Assembly: GCF_051859025.1 (NCBI RefSeq)
Contig: NZ_JBHYGL010000003.1
Coordinates: forward strand, 103,040 to 167,039
Direction: 5' to 3'
DNA: 64,000 nucleotides
Source: Falsiroseomonas sp051859025
Lineage (GTDB): Bacteria > Pseudomonadota > Alphaproteobacteria > Acetobacterales > Acetobacteraceae
The position numbers and the translations under genes were made by a program. How positions within the stretch are numbered: position 1 is the stretch's first letter; each line of letters begins with the position of its first letter. The notes under the pieces are model-generated. The model ran no database searches and was not told where the DNA came from. It saw only the letters and a program-made list of their open reading frames with translations. Of this stretch, positions 51,964 to 63,172 are shown piece by piece.

Positions 51964-51974
51964 AGCGGGGCAAG
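51938..51974. repeat. 37-bp dispersed repeat, copy 2
   Basis: It starts TACCTGACCCAATGCCT and ends AAAGCGGGGCAAG, with 31/37 identity to 22927-22963. It lies 13 bases before the point where the FMN hydroxyacid dehydrogenase lost its N-terminus. Confidence 0.55.
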
Positions 51975-51987
51975 TCCACCGCGCGGC

Positions 51988-53091
51988 TTGTTCGATTTCG
52001 TGGACCGAGGTGCCGAGGACGAGTTCGCGCTGGAGGCCAACCGCGCGGCCTTCCGCGCCATCCACCTTGTCCCGCGTGTCCTGGCGGACGTGTCCCGGCG
52101 CGACCCGGCGACGACGCTGTTCGGCGCACCAGTGGGGATGCCCCTCGTCATCGCGCCGACCGGCGCCGCGGGGCTGCTCTGGCATGACGGAGAGGTCGCC
52201 CTCGCCCGCGCCGCCGCGAAGGCCGGCATCCCCTTCACCCTTGCCACCGGGTCGCTGACGAGCATGGAGGAGGTCGCTGCCAGGGCGGGCGGGACGCTCT
52301 GGTTCCAGCTCTACATGTGGCCGGACCGAGCGATGTCGCACGCCCTCGTGGACCGCGCGGCGAAGGCGGGGTTCGAGGCTCTCGTGGTCACCGTTGACAC
52401 CGCCGTCCCGTCCAACCGCGAGTACAACTTGCGGAGCGGCTTCACGATCCCTTTCCGCTTCACCCCTCGGAACGTGCTGGACGTGGCGCTGCACCCCCGC
52501 TGGCTCGCGGGCGTGCTGGCGCGCTACATGCTCACAACGGGCATGCCGCGTTACCGCAACTATCCGACCGACATGCAGGCCCGGATGACGGCCGCGCCGA
52601 TGGGTCGCGCCATGCCGAAAGCCGACTCCCTATCCTGGGACGACCTGCGCGACCTGCGCCGCCGCTGGTCTGGCCGTCTGCTCGTCAAGGGCGTGCTGCA
52701 TCCGGAGGACGCGGCGAAGGCAGCGACGTGCGGCGCTGACGGCGTGATCGTGAGCAACCACGGCGGCCGGGTGCTGGATTCCAGCATTCCTCCCATCATG
52801 GCCCTGCCCGCCGTGCTGAAGCGACTAGACGGCAAGGTGCCGGTCCTGCTGGACAGCGGCGTGACTCGCGGGAGCGACGTGGTGAAGGCGCTTGCCCTCG
52901 GTGCCGCAGCGGTGCTCGTCGGCCGGGCGCCGCTTTACGGGGTCGCGGCCGCCGGCCCGGCGGGGGTGGAGCGGGTGCTGGATATCCTGCGGGACGAGAT
53001 CCGGCGGGTCATGGGCCAGGTCGGCAGCAGCCGGGTCGGGGATCTCTCCCCGGACGTGCTGCGGCTACCGCCGGGTTTCGCAGCTCCGTGA
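51988..53091 (+). CDS. FMN-dependent alpha-hydroxyacid dehydrogenase, 5'-truncated
   Basis: The frame (367 aa, TTG 51988) enters at LFDFVDRGAEDEFALEANRA, which in complete relatives is preceded by about 20 residues. All FMN/substrate motifs are present: IAPTGAAGLLW, FQLYMWPD, VVTVDTAV, LLVKGVL (Lys), VSNHGGRVLD (catalytic His-Gly-Gly-Arg) and LLDSGVTRGSDVVKAL. It resembles L-lactate/(S)-mandelate dehydrogenases. No good start or ribosome site remains because repeat copy 2 lies just upstream. It overlaps the IclR gene by GTGA, so it may still be translated weakly. Confidence 0.82.
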   Translation: MFDFVDRGAEDEFALEANRAAFRAIHLVPRVLADVSRRDPATTLFGAPVGMPLVIAPTGAAGLLWHDGEVALARAAAKAGIPFTLATGSLTSMEEVAARAGGTLWFQLYMWPDRAMSHALVDRAAKAGFEALVVTVDTAVPSNREYNLRSGFTIPFRFTPRNVLDVALHPRWLAGVLARYMLTTGMPRYRNYPTDMQARMTAAPMGRAMPKADSLSWDDLRDLRRRWSGRLLVKGVLHPEDAAKAATCGADGVIVSNHGGRVLDSSIPPIMALPAVLKRLDGKVPVLLDSGVTRGSDVVKALALGAAAVLVGRAPLYGVAAAGPAGVERVLDILRDEIRRVMGQVGSSRVGDLSPDVLRLPPGFAAP

Positions 53092-53909
53092 GCGCGACGC
53101 TGGACGAGGGACCGCCCGCCGCGGCCGAGCGGGCCAGCGGTCGTGGCGAGGGCAGCATCAGCCGGGCCTTCGACATCCTCGATCTTTTCGGGGACGAGGT
53201 GCCGCTGATCCGGGCCGAGGACGTGATGGAGCGGCTCGGCTACAGGAAATCCACCGCCTACCGCTACCTCAAGATCCTCTGCGACGTCGGACTCGTCGCG
53301 CAGGCGGGCCGGTCGCTCTACACGCTCGGACCGCGCATCGTCGAACTCGAGCGATTGATGGTGCGGACCGACCCGCTGCTGGGGGCCGCGCAGCAGGAGA
53401 TGCCCCGCCTCGCCGCCATAAACGGCAACTCCGTCGTCCTCCTATCTAGCCTCTACCGCGATCGCGTCCTGTGCCTGCACCGGGAGGGCCCGGAGGAGAT
53501 TAACGTGGCGGGCGAGGTCGTCAGGTTGCGCCGGACCCGCGGCACCCCCCTTCCCCTTTTTCACGGCGCGGCCTCCCTTGCGATTCTCGCGATGCTCACC
53601 CCGCATCGGATTCGGAGCCTCTACCTGGAACGCGGCGCCGAGATCGCGCGCAGCCGTCTCGCGGAGAATTGGCAATCGTTCCGGCGGGAATTGTTGGGGA
53701 TGCGGCGCGACGGGCACGTCGTGACGATCGGACGCTACCACCCGCTTCTGGCGGCCGTCGCGGTACCGATCCTGCCGCGGGAGGAGGGGGAAGTCAGGGC
53801 GAGTCTTACCTGGACCCTTGCCATCGCCGATCTCCCCGACGGGGAGCCGGCCACCATCATCAATGAGTTGAAGGCCGCCGCCGCGCGTATCACCACGCAC
53901 CTGCCCTGA
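53088..53909 (+). CDS. IclR-family transcriptional regulator
   Basis: The 273-aa protein (GTG 53088) has the wHTH ISRAFDILDLFGDEVPLIRA, EDVMERLGYRKSTAYRYLKI and an effector domain with INGNSVVLLSSLYRDRVLCL and TIGRYHPLLAAVAVPILPRE. It was cotranslated with the hydroxyacid dehydrogenase and probably regulates it. Typical GATVDLHRTASGKA-like motif is altered to TRGTPLPLFHGAASLAILAM, still family-compatible. Confidence 0.85.
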   Translation: MSATLDEGPPAAAERASGRGEGSISRAFDILDLFGDEVPLIRAEDVMERLGYRKSTAYRYLKILCDVGLVAQAGRSLYTLGPRIVELERLMVRTDPLLGAAQQEMPRLAAINGNSVVLLSSLYRDRVLCLHREGPEEINVAGEVVRLRRTRGTPLPLFHGAASLAILAMLTPHRIRSLYLERGAEIARSRLAENWQSFRRELLGMRRDGHVVTIGRYHPLLAAVAVPILPREEGEVRASLTWTLAIADLPDGEPATIINELKAAAARITTHLP

Positions 53910-53975
53910 CACGCACCCCCGACCGGACGCAGTGTGTTGCGGAGGAGTGCCGTACCGGACGACAAACGCATGCAC

Positions 53976-54617
53976 CTAGCGACAGGAGGTGGACACGTCC
54001 GCTTCCAGGATCCGCCAGGCGCTCCGGATGTGCGCGCGCATGAGGGACTCGGCCAGCAGCGCGTCCCGCCCTTCCATGGCGCGGGCTATTTGCCAATGCT
54101 CCTGCCGCGCCTCCTCCCGCCGCCCCGGCACGGCGCCGGAGCGCCAGCGGTACAGGCGCACAAGGTCGTAGAGGTCCACCGAGAGGAGTTCCGCGATCCG
54201 CGCGTTGCCGCACCCCTGCGCGACCGCGACGTGGAAGTCGAAGGCCGGCGTCGCGGGACTTTCCATCGACTCACGGTTCGCCCGCAGCACCGCGTCGGGC
54301 AGGCGCTCGGTCGCCAGCCGGCAGGCCATGCCCTCCAGGCACTCGCGCAATTCGAAGATCTCGCGCAGTTCCTCCAGCCCTAGCGCCGCGATCCGCGCCC
54401 GAAGGTAGGGTTCGCGCGTCACCAGTTTGCGGCCCTGCAACCGCCGCACCGCTTCCCGAACCGGCCCCCGGCTCATGCCGAAGCGCCGCGCCAAGTCCAG
54501 TTCGTTCAGCTCCGCGCCCGGCGCCAGTTCGCCTTGGCGGATGAGGTACAGGATCATCTCGAGCGCCCGCTCGGCCAGATTGGGCGCCTCGGGCGAGGGC
54601 GGCGGGATCGCGTCCAC
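53976..54617 (-). CDS. GntR-family regulator (FCD domain)
   Basis: The 213-aa protein starts at GTG 54617. The wHTH reads LIRQGELAPGAELNELDLAR, FGMSRGPVREAVRRLQGRKL. The FCD effector domain shows ELREIFELRECLEGMACRLA, DFHVAVAQGCGNARIAELL and EARQEHWQIARAMEGRDALL, with the metal-binding Asp/His positions (DFHVAVAQ). It lies just after the HD-like gene on the same strand and is a candidate for binding the repeated motif at 57228/57305. Confidence 0.88.
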   Translation of the reverse strand: MDAIPPPSPEAPNLAERALEMILYLIRQGELAPGAELNELDLARRFGMSRGPVREAVRRLQGRKLVTREPYLRARIAALGLEELREIFELRECLEGMACRLATERLPDAVLRANRESMESPATPAFDFHVAVAQGCGNARIAELLSVDLYDLVRLYRWRSGAVPGRREEARQEHWQIARAMEGRDALLAESLMRAHIRSAWRILEADVSTSCR

Positions 54618-54627
54618 GCTCCGCGCC

Positions 54628-55206
54628 TTACTTCGAGATCATCAGGTGCTTCTTCCAGCGATCCCCGAACACCGCGATCACGTCCAATTGGTCCACGAAG
54701 TAAAGAATCTTTCCCTCGATGGAGTCCGGGAACTTCGGCGCGGCAGAGCCGTGCGTCATGGTGATGTGAGACACCGCGTGCGGCACCCCGCGCCGCGCCG
54801 CGAGGTGCGCGCACCAGAAGCCGTGCGGGTAGCTCTTGCCGATCTCGGTCCGCACCGCCTTGCCGTCGGACCCCGGCTCGTACTCCACCAACTTGCTCGC
54901 GTCCTGCAGGATGGCGGCGGCAATCAGCAGGTCCCGGTCGATCTTCGTGCCATGATGGGCCGTCAGCGCGTCCGCCACCGACAGCGCCATGGTCACGATG
55001 CACTGGGTGTGCGGCAGGTTGGGATAGGGGATCTCGCCGGACACCGGCAGGTCCGCGAGGCTCTCCCAGCGCGACGCGGCCCAGAGGTCGTCGAACACGT
55101 CACGCACGCCTTGGCGCAGCGCATCGTCCTTGATCTCGGCCAGCTGCGGATAGAACTCTCGTAGGTCGAGCGGGGGTCGGCTCATCGCGTCCAAGTTAGC
55201 CCTCAT
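54628..55206 (-). CDS. HD-domain-like protein
   Basis: The 192-aa protein has IPYPNLPHTQCIVTMALSVA and LIAAAILQDASKLVEYE, where a standard HD phosphohydrolase has H...HD; here the second motif reads QDAS, so one metal ligand is changed. Later it has GFWCAHLAARRGVPHAVSHI and ILYFVDQLDV, which fits an HD fold C-terminus. ATG 55206 overlaps the Bug gene stop (ATGA); an internal start at 55185 is possible. It is cotranscribed with two Bug proteins and a GntR regulator. Function unknown. Confidence 0.72.
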   Translation of the reverse strand: MRANLDAMSRPPLDLREFYPQLAEIKDDALRQGVRDVFDDLWAASRWESLADLPVSGEIPYPNLPHTQCIVTMALSVADALTAHHGTKIDRDLLIAAAILQDASKLVEYEPGSDGKAVRTEIGKSYPHGFWCAHLAARRGVPHAVSHITMTHGSAAPKFPDSIEGKILYFVDQLDVIAVFGDRWKKHLMISK

Positions 55207-56186
55207 TGCGGCTCGATCCGGGCCGCGCGCACCACGGAGGCCCAGCGCGGGATCTCCCGCCGGATGAACTCCACGAACTCCTCCGGCGTGGAGGCCAGCG
55301 GCTCGCAGCCGATGGCGGCCAGCCGGGTCCGTACCTCCTCTTCTGCCAGCACGGTGCGCACCGCCTCGCTCAGCCTCGCGATCACGGGTGCCGGCGTGCC
55401 GGCCGGGGCCAGCAGCCCGTACCAGCCGGGCGCGACGAGGTCCGGCAGCCCTGCCTCCGCCGTGGTCGGCACGTCGGGCAGAAGGCGGGACCGGCGCGGC
55501 TCCGTCACCACCAGTGCCCGCAACTGCCCGGCCTCGATCTGCGGCACGGCCGTCATGGTGTAGAACATGAAGTCCAGCGAGCCGCCGAGCAGGTCGTTCA
55601 TGGCCTGGGCGTTGCCGCGGTAGGGCACGCCCACCGCCTCGATTCCGGCCTGATGGAAGAGCATCTCCGTCGCCAGGTGCTGGGTGGAGGCGGGCAGGAA
55701 ACCGCCGTTCAGCCTCCCCGGCGCCGCCTTCGCCGCCGCGATCAGGTCCTGCAGGGAGCGGTAGGGAGAGTTCGTCCGCACCACCAACACCGTCTGGTTG
55801 CTGGCCACCAGCGCGACCGGCGCAAAGTCGCGCACGGGGTCGAAGGGCAGGCGCCGGAACAGCGAGGGGTTGATGACGTGCCCGGTGAAGGGCAGCAGCA
55901 GCGTGTAGCCGTCGGGCGCGGCACGGACCAGCGCCTCCGCCCCGATGTTCCCCGCCGCGCCCGCCCGGTTCTCCACCACGACGGGCTGCCCCAGCCGCGT
56001 CGAGAGCCCTCCCGCCACGAGCCGCCCCACCGTGTCGCCCCCACCGCCCGGCGGCGCCGCGACGATCAGCCGGATGGGCCGGACCGGGTAGGTGCCCTGC
56101 GCCCGCGCGCGCTCCGCGACGGTGGCAGTCAGGGCGGCGAGCAGCGCGCGCCGGCCGAGGTTCGGGATGGTCGCTATGGCTGTCAC
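55203..56186 (-). CDS. Bug/TctC-family periplasmic solute-binding protein
   Basis: The 327-aa protein has signal TIPNLGRRALLAALTATVAE...ARAQG. Motifs: RPIRLIVAAPPGGGGDTVGR, LGQPVVVENRAGAAG, LPASTQHLATE, GVPYRGNAQAMNDLLGGSLD. It overlaps by ATGA with both neighbours. It is the second of two adjacent Bug genes, suggesting duplicated uptake or sensing of related acids. Confidence 0.9.
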   Translation of the reverse strand: MTAIATIPNLGRRALLAALTATVAERARAQGTYPVRPIRLIVAAPPGGGGDTVGRLVAGGLSTRLGQPVVVENRAGAAGNIGAEALVRAAPDGYTLLLPFTGHVINPSLFRRLPFDPVRDFAPVALVASNQTVLVVRTNSPYRSLQDLIAAAKAAPGRLNGGFLPASTQHLATEMLFHQAGIEAVGVPYRGNAQAMNDLLGGSLDFMFYTMTAVPQIEAGQLRALVVTEPRRSRLLPDVPTTAEAGLPDLVAPGWYGLLAPAGTPAPVIARLSEAVRTVLAEEEVRTRLAAIGCEPLASTPEEFVEFIRREIPRWASVVRAARIEPQ

Positions 56187-57184
56187 TCCGCCGTCGCGCC
56201 GCTGGAGCGCACGGCCTTCGCCCAGATCTCGCGCTCCCGCGCCAGGAAGGCGTCGGCCTGATCCGGCGGGATCACCAACGCCTCCGCGCCCTGCGCGTCA
56301 AGCGCCGCGCGCCAGGTGGGAGAGGACGCGGCGGCCGCGAAGGTCTCGCGCAGCCGCGTCAGCACCGGCGCCGGCGTCGCGGCGGGCGCGACGACGCCGA
56401 ACCACACGGGCGAGTCCAGCTCCGGGAAGCCGAGTTCCACCATCGTCGGCACGTCGGGGAGCTGCGGCAGGCGCGTGGTGCCCGTGACCGCCAGCGCCCG
56501 CAGCCGCGGGTCGGACAGCAGCGGCACGGCCGTCGGCGCCCCGGTGAAGGAGAAGCCGATCCGCCCCGCGGTGAGGTCGGTCAGCAGCGGCGACGCGCCG
56601 CGGTAGGGCACGTGCAGGAACTCCGCCCCCGCCGCGCTTGCCATCACCTGCGCCGTCAGGTGGGACAAGGAGCCGACGCCGTTGGAGCCGTAGCTGATCC
56701 CGCCCGGGCGCTGCCGGCCGAGCGCCACCAGCGCCGCCACCGTCTCCGCCGGCGCCGCGCTGCGGCTGGCGACGAGGACGTTGCGGTAGGCCGCGATCAT
56801 GCCGATGAAGGTGAAGTCCGTTGCCGGATCGAAGGACAGGTTGCGGTAGAGCGCGCGGTTGATCGCAAGCAGCGCCTGCCCGGCAACCAGCAGCGTGTAG
56901 CCGTTTGCCGGGGCGCGCGCCGTGAACTCCCCCGCCACGTTGCCGCCCGCGCCGGCGCGGTTGTCGATGACCACGGCCTGCCCGAGCATCGGCGACCAGA
57001 GGTTGGCGGCCAGCCGCCCGACCGCGTCCCCCGAGCCGCCGGGCGGGTAGGAGACGACGAGGCGGATCGAGCGGGCCGGGAAGTCCTGCGCGCGGACCGC
57101 ACGCCCGAGCAGCGGCGCCGCCATGGTCCCGAGGAGCAGGGACCGGCGTGGGATGGCCCAGGGAACGCGGGGCGTCTCGTGCAT
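56183..57184 (-). CDS. Bug/TctC-family periplasmic solute-binding protein
   Basis: The 333-aa protein has a Tat-like signal (IPRRSLLLGTMAAPLLGRAV, RAQD). Motifs: RSIRLVVSYPPGGSGDAVGR, LGQAVVIDNRAGAGG, SNGVGSLSHLTAQ, HVPYRGASPLLTDLTAGRIG. It is the first gene of the minus-strand unit and faces the isocitrate-lyase-like operon across the promoter region at 57185-57342. It shares about a third of its residues with the adjacent Bug by eye, so the pair is not a recent duplicate. Confidence 0.9.
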   Translation of the reverse strand: MHETPRVPWAIPRRSLLLGTMAAPLLGRAVRAQDFPARSIRLVVSYPPGGSGDAVGRLAANLWSPMLGQAVVIDNRAGAGGNVAGEFTARAPANGYTLLVAGQALLAINRALYRNLSFDPATDFTFIGMIAAYRNVLVASRSAAPAETVAALVALGRQRPGGISYGSNGVGSLSHLTAQVMASAAGAEFLHVPYRGASPLLTDLTAGRIGFSFTGAPTAVPLLSDPRLRALAVTGTTRLPQLPDVPTMVELGFPELDSPVWFGVVAPAATPAPVLTRLRETFAAAASSPTWRAALDAQGAEALVIPPDQADAFLAREREIWAKAVRSSGATAE

Positions 57185-57227
57185 TGTTTCCTCCGATTTG
57201 TCCGTAGGCTGCCGACCACATCCGAAA

Positions 57228-57314
57228 GTGTCAACACCTGATTGAACGTCACTAAGGGTAGTTTGGCCTCAATTACGGAAATTGCACTTGACCGCGCCCT
57301 GAAACTGTCAACAC
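57228..57314. promoter_or_regulatory. Divergent promoter with repeated TGTCAACAC motif
   Basis: GTGTCAACAC (57228-57237) and CTGTCAACAC (57305-57314) share the 9-mer TGTCAACAC, 77 bp apart, in the gap between the divergent Bug pair and isocitrate-lyase operon. The first copy is nearly palindromic (GTGT..ACAC), a form used by GntR/FCD regulators. They flank an A/T-rich core. The nearby GntR protein (53976-54617) may bind both. Confidence 0.45.
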
Positions 57315-57342
57315 TCATTCCCACACGCTGGAGGAACCTTCC

Positions 57343-58278
57343 ATGACCACTCCCGCCGCCCCCCGCTCGCCCGGCGCCCGCCTGCGCGCCCTCATGGCCC
57401 GCCCCGGCATTCTCGTCATGCCCGGCGTCTACGACGGCTTCTCCGCCCGCTTGGTCGAGAGCCTCGGCTTCGAGGCCGCTGGCATTTCCGGTGCCGGCCT
57501 CAGCGAGACGAACCTTGGCTGGGCCGACGTCGGCCTCATGGGCTACGAGGAGAACCTCCGCTCCTCCGCTGCCATCGCCGCCTGCTGCGGCCTCGCGCTG
57601 AACGCCGATGCCGACACCGGCTACGGCAACGCGGTGAACGTGTACTTCACCGTGCAGGGCTTCGAGCGCGCCGGCCTCGCCGGCGTCATGATCGAGGACC
57701 AGGCCTGGCCGAAGCGCTGCGGCCACATGGCCGGCAAGTCCGTCATCTCGGCGGAGGAGGGGGTGGAGAAGATCCGCGCCGCCGCCGAGGCTCGCCGCGA
57801 CCCCGGCTTCGTTATCCGCGCCCGCACCGATTCCACCGCCATCCACGGCCTGGGCGAGGCAATCCGCCGCCTGAACCTCTACGCCGAGGCCGGCGCCGAC
57901 GTGCTCTTCGCCGACGCGCTCCTCTCCGCGGAGGACATCGCGACGGCCGCGAAGGAAGTCATCCGCCCGCTCGCCGTGAACATGGGCTTCGGCATTCGCA
58001 GCCGCCCCACCACCCCGCTCCTCTCCGCCCGGCAGTTGGAGGACATGGGCGTGAGAGTCGCCTCCTACCCGCGTCTGCTGACCTCCGCCGCTATCCAGGG
58101 CATGAAGAACGCCATGGCCGTCTTCACCCAGTCCCTCACGGAGGGGCGGGTGATCGAGCGCCCCGACCTCCAGGTCCCCTTCGACGAGCTGAATCAGCTC
58201 ATGGGCATCGCCCGCATCCGGGAACTCGAGGCGCGCTTCATCGGCGCCGCCTCACTGATCAAGTCGGCCGCGGAGTAG
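57343..58278 (+). CDS. Isocitrate lyase/PEP mutase-family enzyme
   Basis: The 311-aa protein has LVMPGVYDGFSARLVESLGF, the metal motif ALNADADTGYGNA, IEDQAWPKRCGHMAGK (the catalytic loop KKCGH replaced by KRCGH), and VIRARTDS. This matches the 2-methylisocitrate lyase / dimethylmalate lyase / oxaloacetate decarboxylase branch rather than true isocitrate lyase (over 400 aa). With the adjacent aconitase and HpcH aldolase it probably cleaves a 2-methyl- or branched hydroxy-tricarboxylate. Start ATG has GGAGGAACC upstream. Confidence 0.88.
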   Translation: MTTPAAPRSPGARLRALMARPGILVMPGVYDGFSARLVESLGFEAAGISGAGLSETNLGWADVGLMGYEENLRSSAAIAACCGLALNADADTGYGNAVNVYFTVQGFERAGLAGVMIEDQAWPKRCGHMAGKSVISAEEGVEKIRAAAEARRDPGFVIRARTDSTAIHGLGEAIRRLNLYAEAGADVLFADALLSAEDIATAAKEVIRPLAVNMGFGIRSRPTTPLLSARQLEDMGVRVASYPRLLTSAAIQGMKNAMAVFTQSLTEGRVIERPDLQVPFDELNQLMGIARIRELEARFIGAASLIKSAAE

Positions 58279-58284
58279 CCGGCC

Positions 58285-60972
<2,688 letters not shown>

Positions 60973-60997
60973 TTCGGTGAGAGGGAGAGGGGCAACG

Positions 60998-61900
60998 ATG
61001 TGGAGACGCGCCATCTTGGCGAGCGCCAGTGCTGCTCTGTCATCCGCTGCCGTAACCCGCCCGGGGAGAGCGCAGAGCATGTCGGAACCATCACCCGCAC
61101 CACGGGCCGCAGACCTGATCCGCAATCACCTGAAGGAGAAGCTGGCGCGGGACGAGGTGACGGTGTCCATGAGCGTGCGGCTGGTCCGCACGATGGAGAT
61201 CGCGCAGCTCGCGGCCGCGGCGGGCTTCGACGCCTTCTACGTGGAGATGCAGCACAGCACCTTCACCGACGAGCAGGTCGGCGCGATCTGCCAGGCCGCG
61301 CTGCCGATCGGCATCACGCCCATGGTGCGCGTGCCCAGCATCCGGCCGGAGCACGTGGGACGCGCCCTCGACGGCGGCGCCCTCGGCATCATCGCGCCGG
61401 AGGTGGAGACGGCTGAGGAGGTGCGCCAGCTCGTCGCCGCCGCGCGCTTCCCGCCCTGGGGCAACCGCTCCGCGCCGGGCGGGCAGCTCTACGCCCTGCG
61501 CTACCGCAGCTTTCCCACCGCGGAGACCTACGCGGCGCTGAACGCGGCGACGATGGTGGTCGCGATGGTCGAGAACCTGGCCGCCCTGGAGCGCGTCGAG
61601 GAGATCGCCGCGGTGGAAGGGCTGGACATGCTCTTCGTCGGCACCAGCGACCTGACGAACAGCATGGGGCTTCCGGGACAGGCCGACCACCCGCGCGTGC
61701 GGGACGCCTACGAGCGCGTCATCGCCGCCTGCCGCGCGCGGGGCAAGCACGTGGGCATCGGCGGCCTTGCGGGACGGCCGGAGCTGATCAGGCAGTACCT
61801 GCGGATGGGCGCGCGCTTCGTCTCCGCCGGCACGGACCTGTCCTTCCTGCTGAACGGCGCCTCCGCCCGCGCGCGCGACGTGCGCGGGATGAGGCCCTGA
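60998..61900 (+). CDS. HpcH/HpaI (citrate lyase-type) aldolase with N-terminal signal-like extension
   Basis: The 300-aa frame from ATG 60998 (GGGAGAGGGG upstream) begins MWRRAILASASAALSSAAVT followed by RPGRAQS, which looks like a signal peptide, and then the aldolase: RTMEIAQLAAAAGFDAFYVE, MQHSTFTDEQVG, TPMVRVPSI, GALGIIAPEVETAEEV, MVENLAALE and GTSDLTNSMG. Metal ligands Glu/Asp are in APEVET and GTSDLT. Such aldolases split 4-hydroxy-2-oxo acids. If the extension is real, export of a class II aldolase is unusual; a cytoplasmic start at MSEPSPAP (61079) is an alternative. Confidence 0.85.
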   Translation: MWRRAILASASAALSSAAVTRPGRAQSMSEPSPAPRAADLIRNHLKEKLARDEVTVSMSVRLVRTMEIAQLAAAAGFDAFYVEMQHSTFTDEQVGAICQAALPIGITPMVRVPSIRPEHVGRALDGGALGIIAPEVETAEEVRQLVAAARFPPWGNRSAPGGQLYALRYRSFPTAETYAALNAATMVVAMVENLAALERVEEIAAVEGLDMLFVGTSDLTNSMGLPGQADHPRVRDAYERVIAACRARGKHVGIGGLAGRPELIRQYLRMGARFVSAGTDLSFLLNGASARARDVRGMRP

Positions 61901-61977
61901 CCGCCGAAGGCGCTTGCCAGCGGAGGCAGGAACTCCGCACGCTGCGGCCGGTTCTCGCGGATTGGGAGGAACGAGGC

Positions 61978-63144
61978 ATGTGGACCCATCTCACGCGGCG
62001 CGCCCTGCTCGGCGTCGGTGCCGCCCTCGCCTGCGCGCCGGTCGCGGCGCAGCCGCCCGCCGCCGCCGGCTGCGCCGCCTGCGGCCCGGCCGTCACCGTC
62101 CCGCCCGACTTTCAGGTTGATCCCCTCTGGCCCAAGGCGCTGCCGAACAACTGGATCATCGGGCAGGTCGCGGGCGTGGCCGTGGACAAGCGCGACCACG
62201 TCTGGATCGTCCACCGCCCCGCCTCCATCGCCGAGCGCCAGCTCCAGGCGGAACGCACCCCGCCCGCCACTACCTGCTGCGTCCGCGCCCCCGCCGTGCT
62301 GGTGTTCGACGCCGCCGGCAACCTGCTGCGCCACTGGGGCGGGCCCGGCCAGGGCTACGAGTGGCCCGGCACCGAGCACGGCATCCACGTGGACGCCGAG
62401 GACTTCGTCTGGCTCGCCGGCAACGGCCCGCGCGACCACCAGATCCTCAAGTTCACCCTCGACGGCCGCTTCGTTACGCAGATCGGCCGCGCCGGCCAGT
62501 CGCGCGGCAACGACGACACCGCGAACCTCAACCGCCCGGCCGACGTGGAGGTGGACACCCAGGCGCGCGAGTTGTTCGTCGCCGACGGCTACGGCAACCG
62601 GCGGATCATCGTGTTCGACAGCGTGACCGGCGCTTACAAGCGCCACTGGGGCGCCTACGGCGAGCGCCCGCTCGACGGCGGCGACCCCGCCTACGGCCCG
62701 ACCTCCCCCTACGACCCGGACCGGCCGCGGTCCCGCCAGTTCGCCAGCCCGGTGCACTGCGTGCGGCTGACGCGCGACGGGCTGGTCTACGTGTGCGATC
62801 GCACCAACGACCGCTACCAGGTGTTCCGCCGCGACGGCACCTTCGTCTCCGAGCACCTGATCGCGCCGCGGACGCGGCTGAACGGCTCCGTCGCCGACCT
62901 CGTTCCCTCCCCGGACCCGGAGCAGCGCTTCCTCTACTCGGTGGACAACTCCAACGCCGTGGCGCGGGTCATCCGGCGCAGCGACGGGGAGATCCTCTCC
63001 ACCTTCGGCCGCGCGGGGCGGCAGGCCGGGCAGTTCCACGTGCCGCATAACATCGCCGTGGACAGCCAGGGCAGCCTCTACATCACCGAGGTGGACACGG
63101 GGCAGCGCGTCCAGCGCTTCCGCCGGATGGACCAGCAGCGATGA
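61978..63144 (+). CDS. Exported NHL-type six-bladed beta-propeller protein
   Basis: The 388-aa protein has a Tat-type signal (THLTRRALLGVGAALACAPV, AAQP). The body contains repeated propeller blades: VDKRDHVWIVHRP, VFDAAGNLLRHWGGPGQGYE, VDAEDFVWLAGNG, RRIIVFDSVTGAYKRHWGAY, VYVCDRTNDRYQVF and VDSQGSLYITE. Related proteins occur near organic-acid catabolic genes and are called peptidyl-alpha-hydroxyglycine lyase-like, but the catalytic assignment is not supported. It may be a periplasmic binding or lactonase-like protein for the operon's substrate. It lies 77 bp after the aldolase gene. Confidence 0.8.
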   Translation: MWTHLTRRALLGVGAALACAPVAAQPPAAAGCAACGPAVTVPPDFQVDPLWPKALPNNWIIGQVAGVAVDKRDHVWIVHRPASIAERQLQAERTPPATTCCVRAPAVLVFDAAGNLLRHWGGPGQGYEWPGTEHGIHVDAEDFVWLAGNGPRDHQILKFTLDGRFVTQIGRAGQSRGNDDTANLNRPADVEVDTQARELFVADGYGNRRIIVFDSVTGAYKRHWGAYGERPLDGGDPAYGPTSPYDPDRPRSRQFASPVHCVRLTRDGLVYVCDRTNDRYQVFRRDGTFVSEHLIAPRTRLNGSVADLVPSPDPEQRFLYSVDNSNAVARVIRRSDGEILSTFGRAGRQAGQFHVPHNIAVDSQGSLYITEVDTGQRVQRFRRMDQQR

Positions 63145-63172
63145 GGACGCCACCCCGCGGCGCGGCGCTTCG

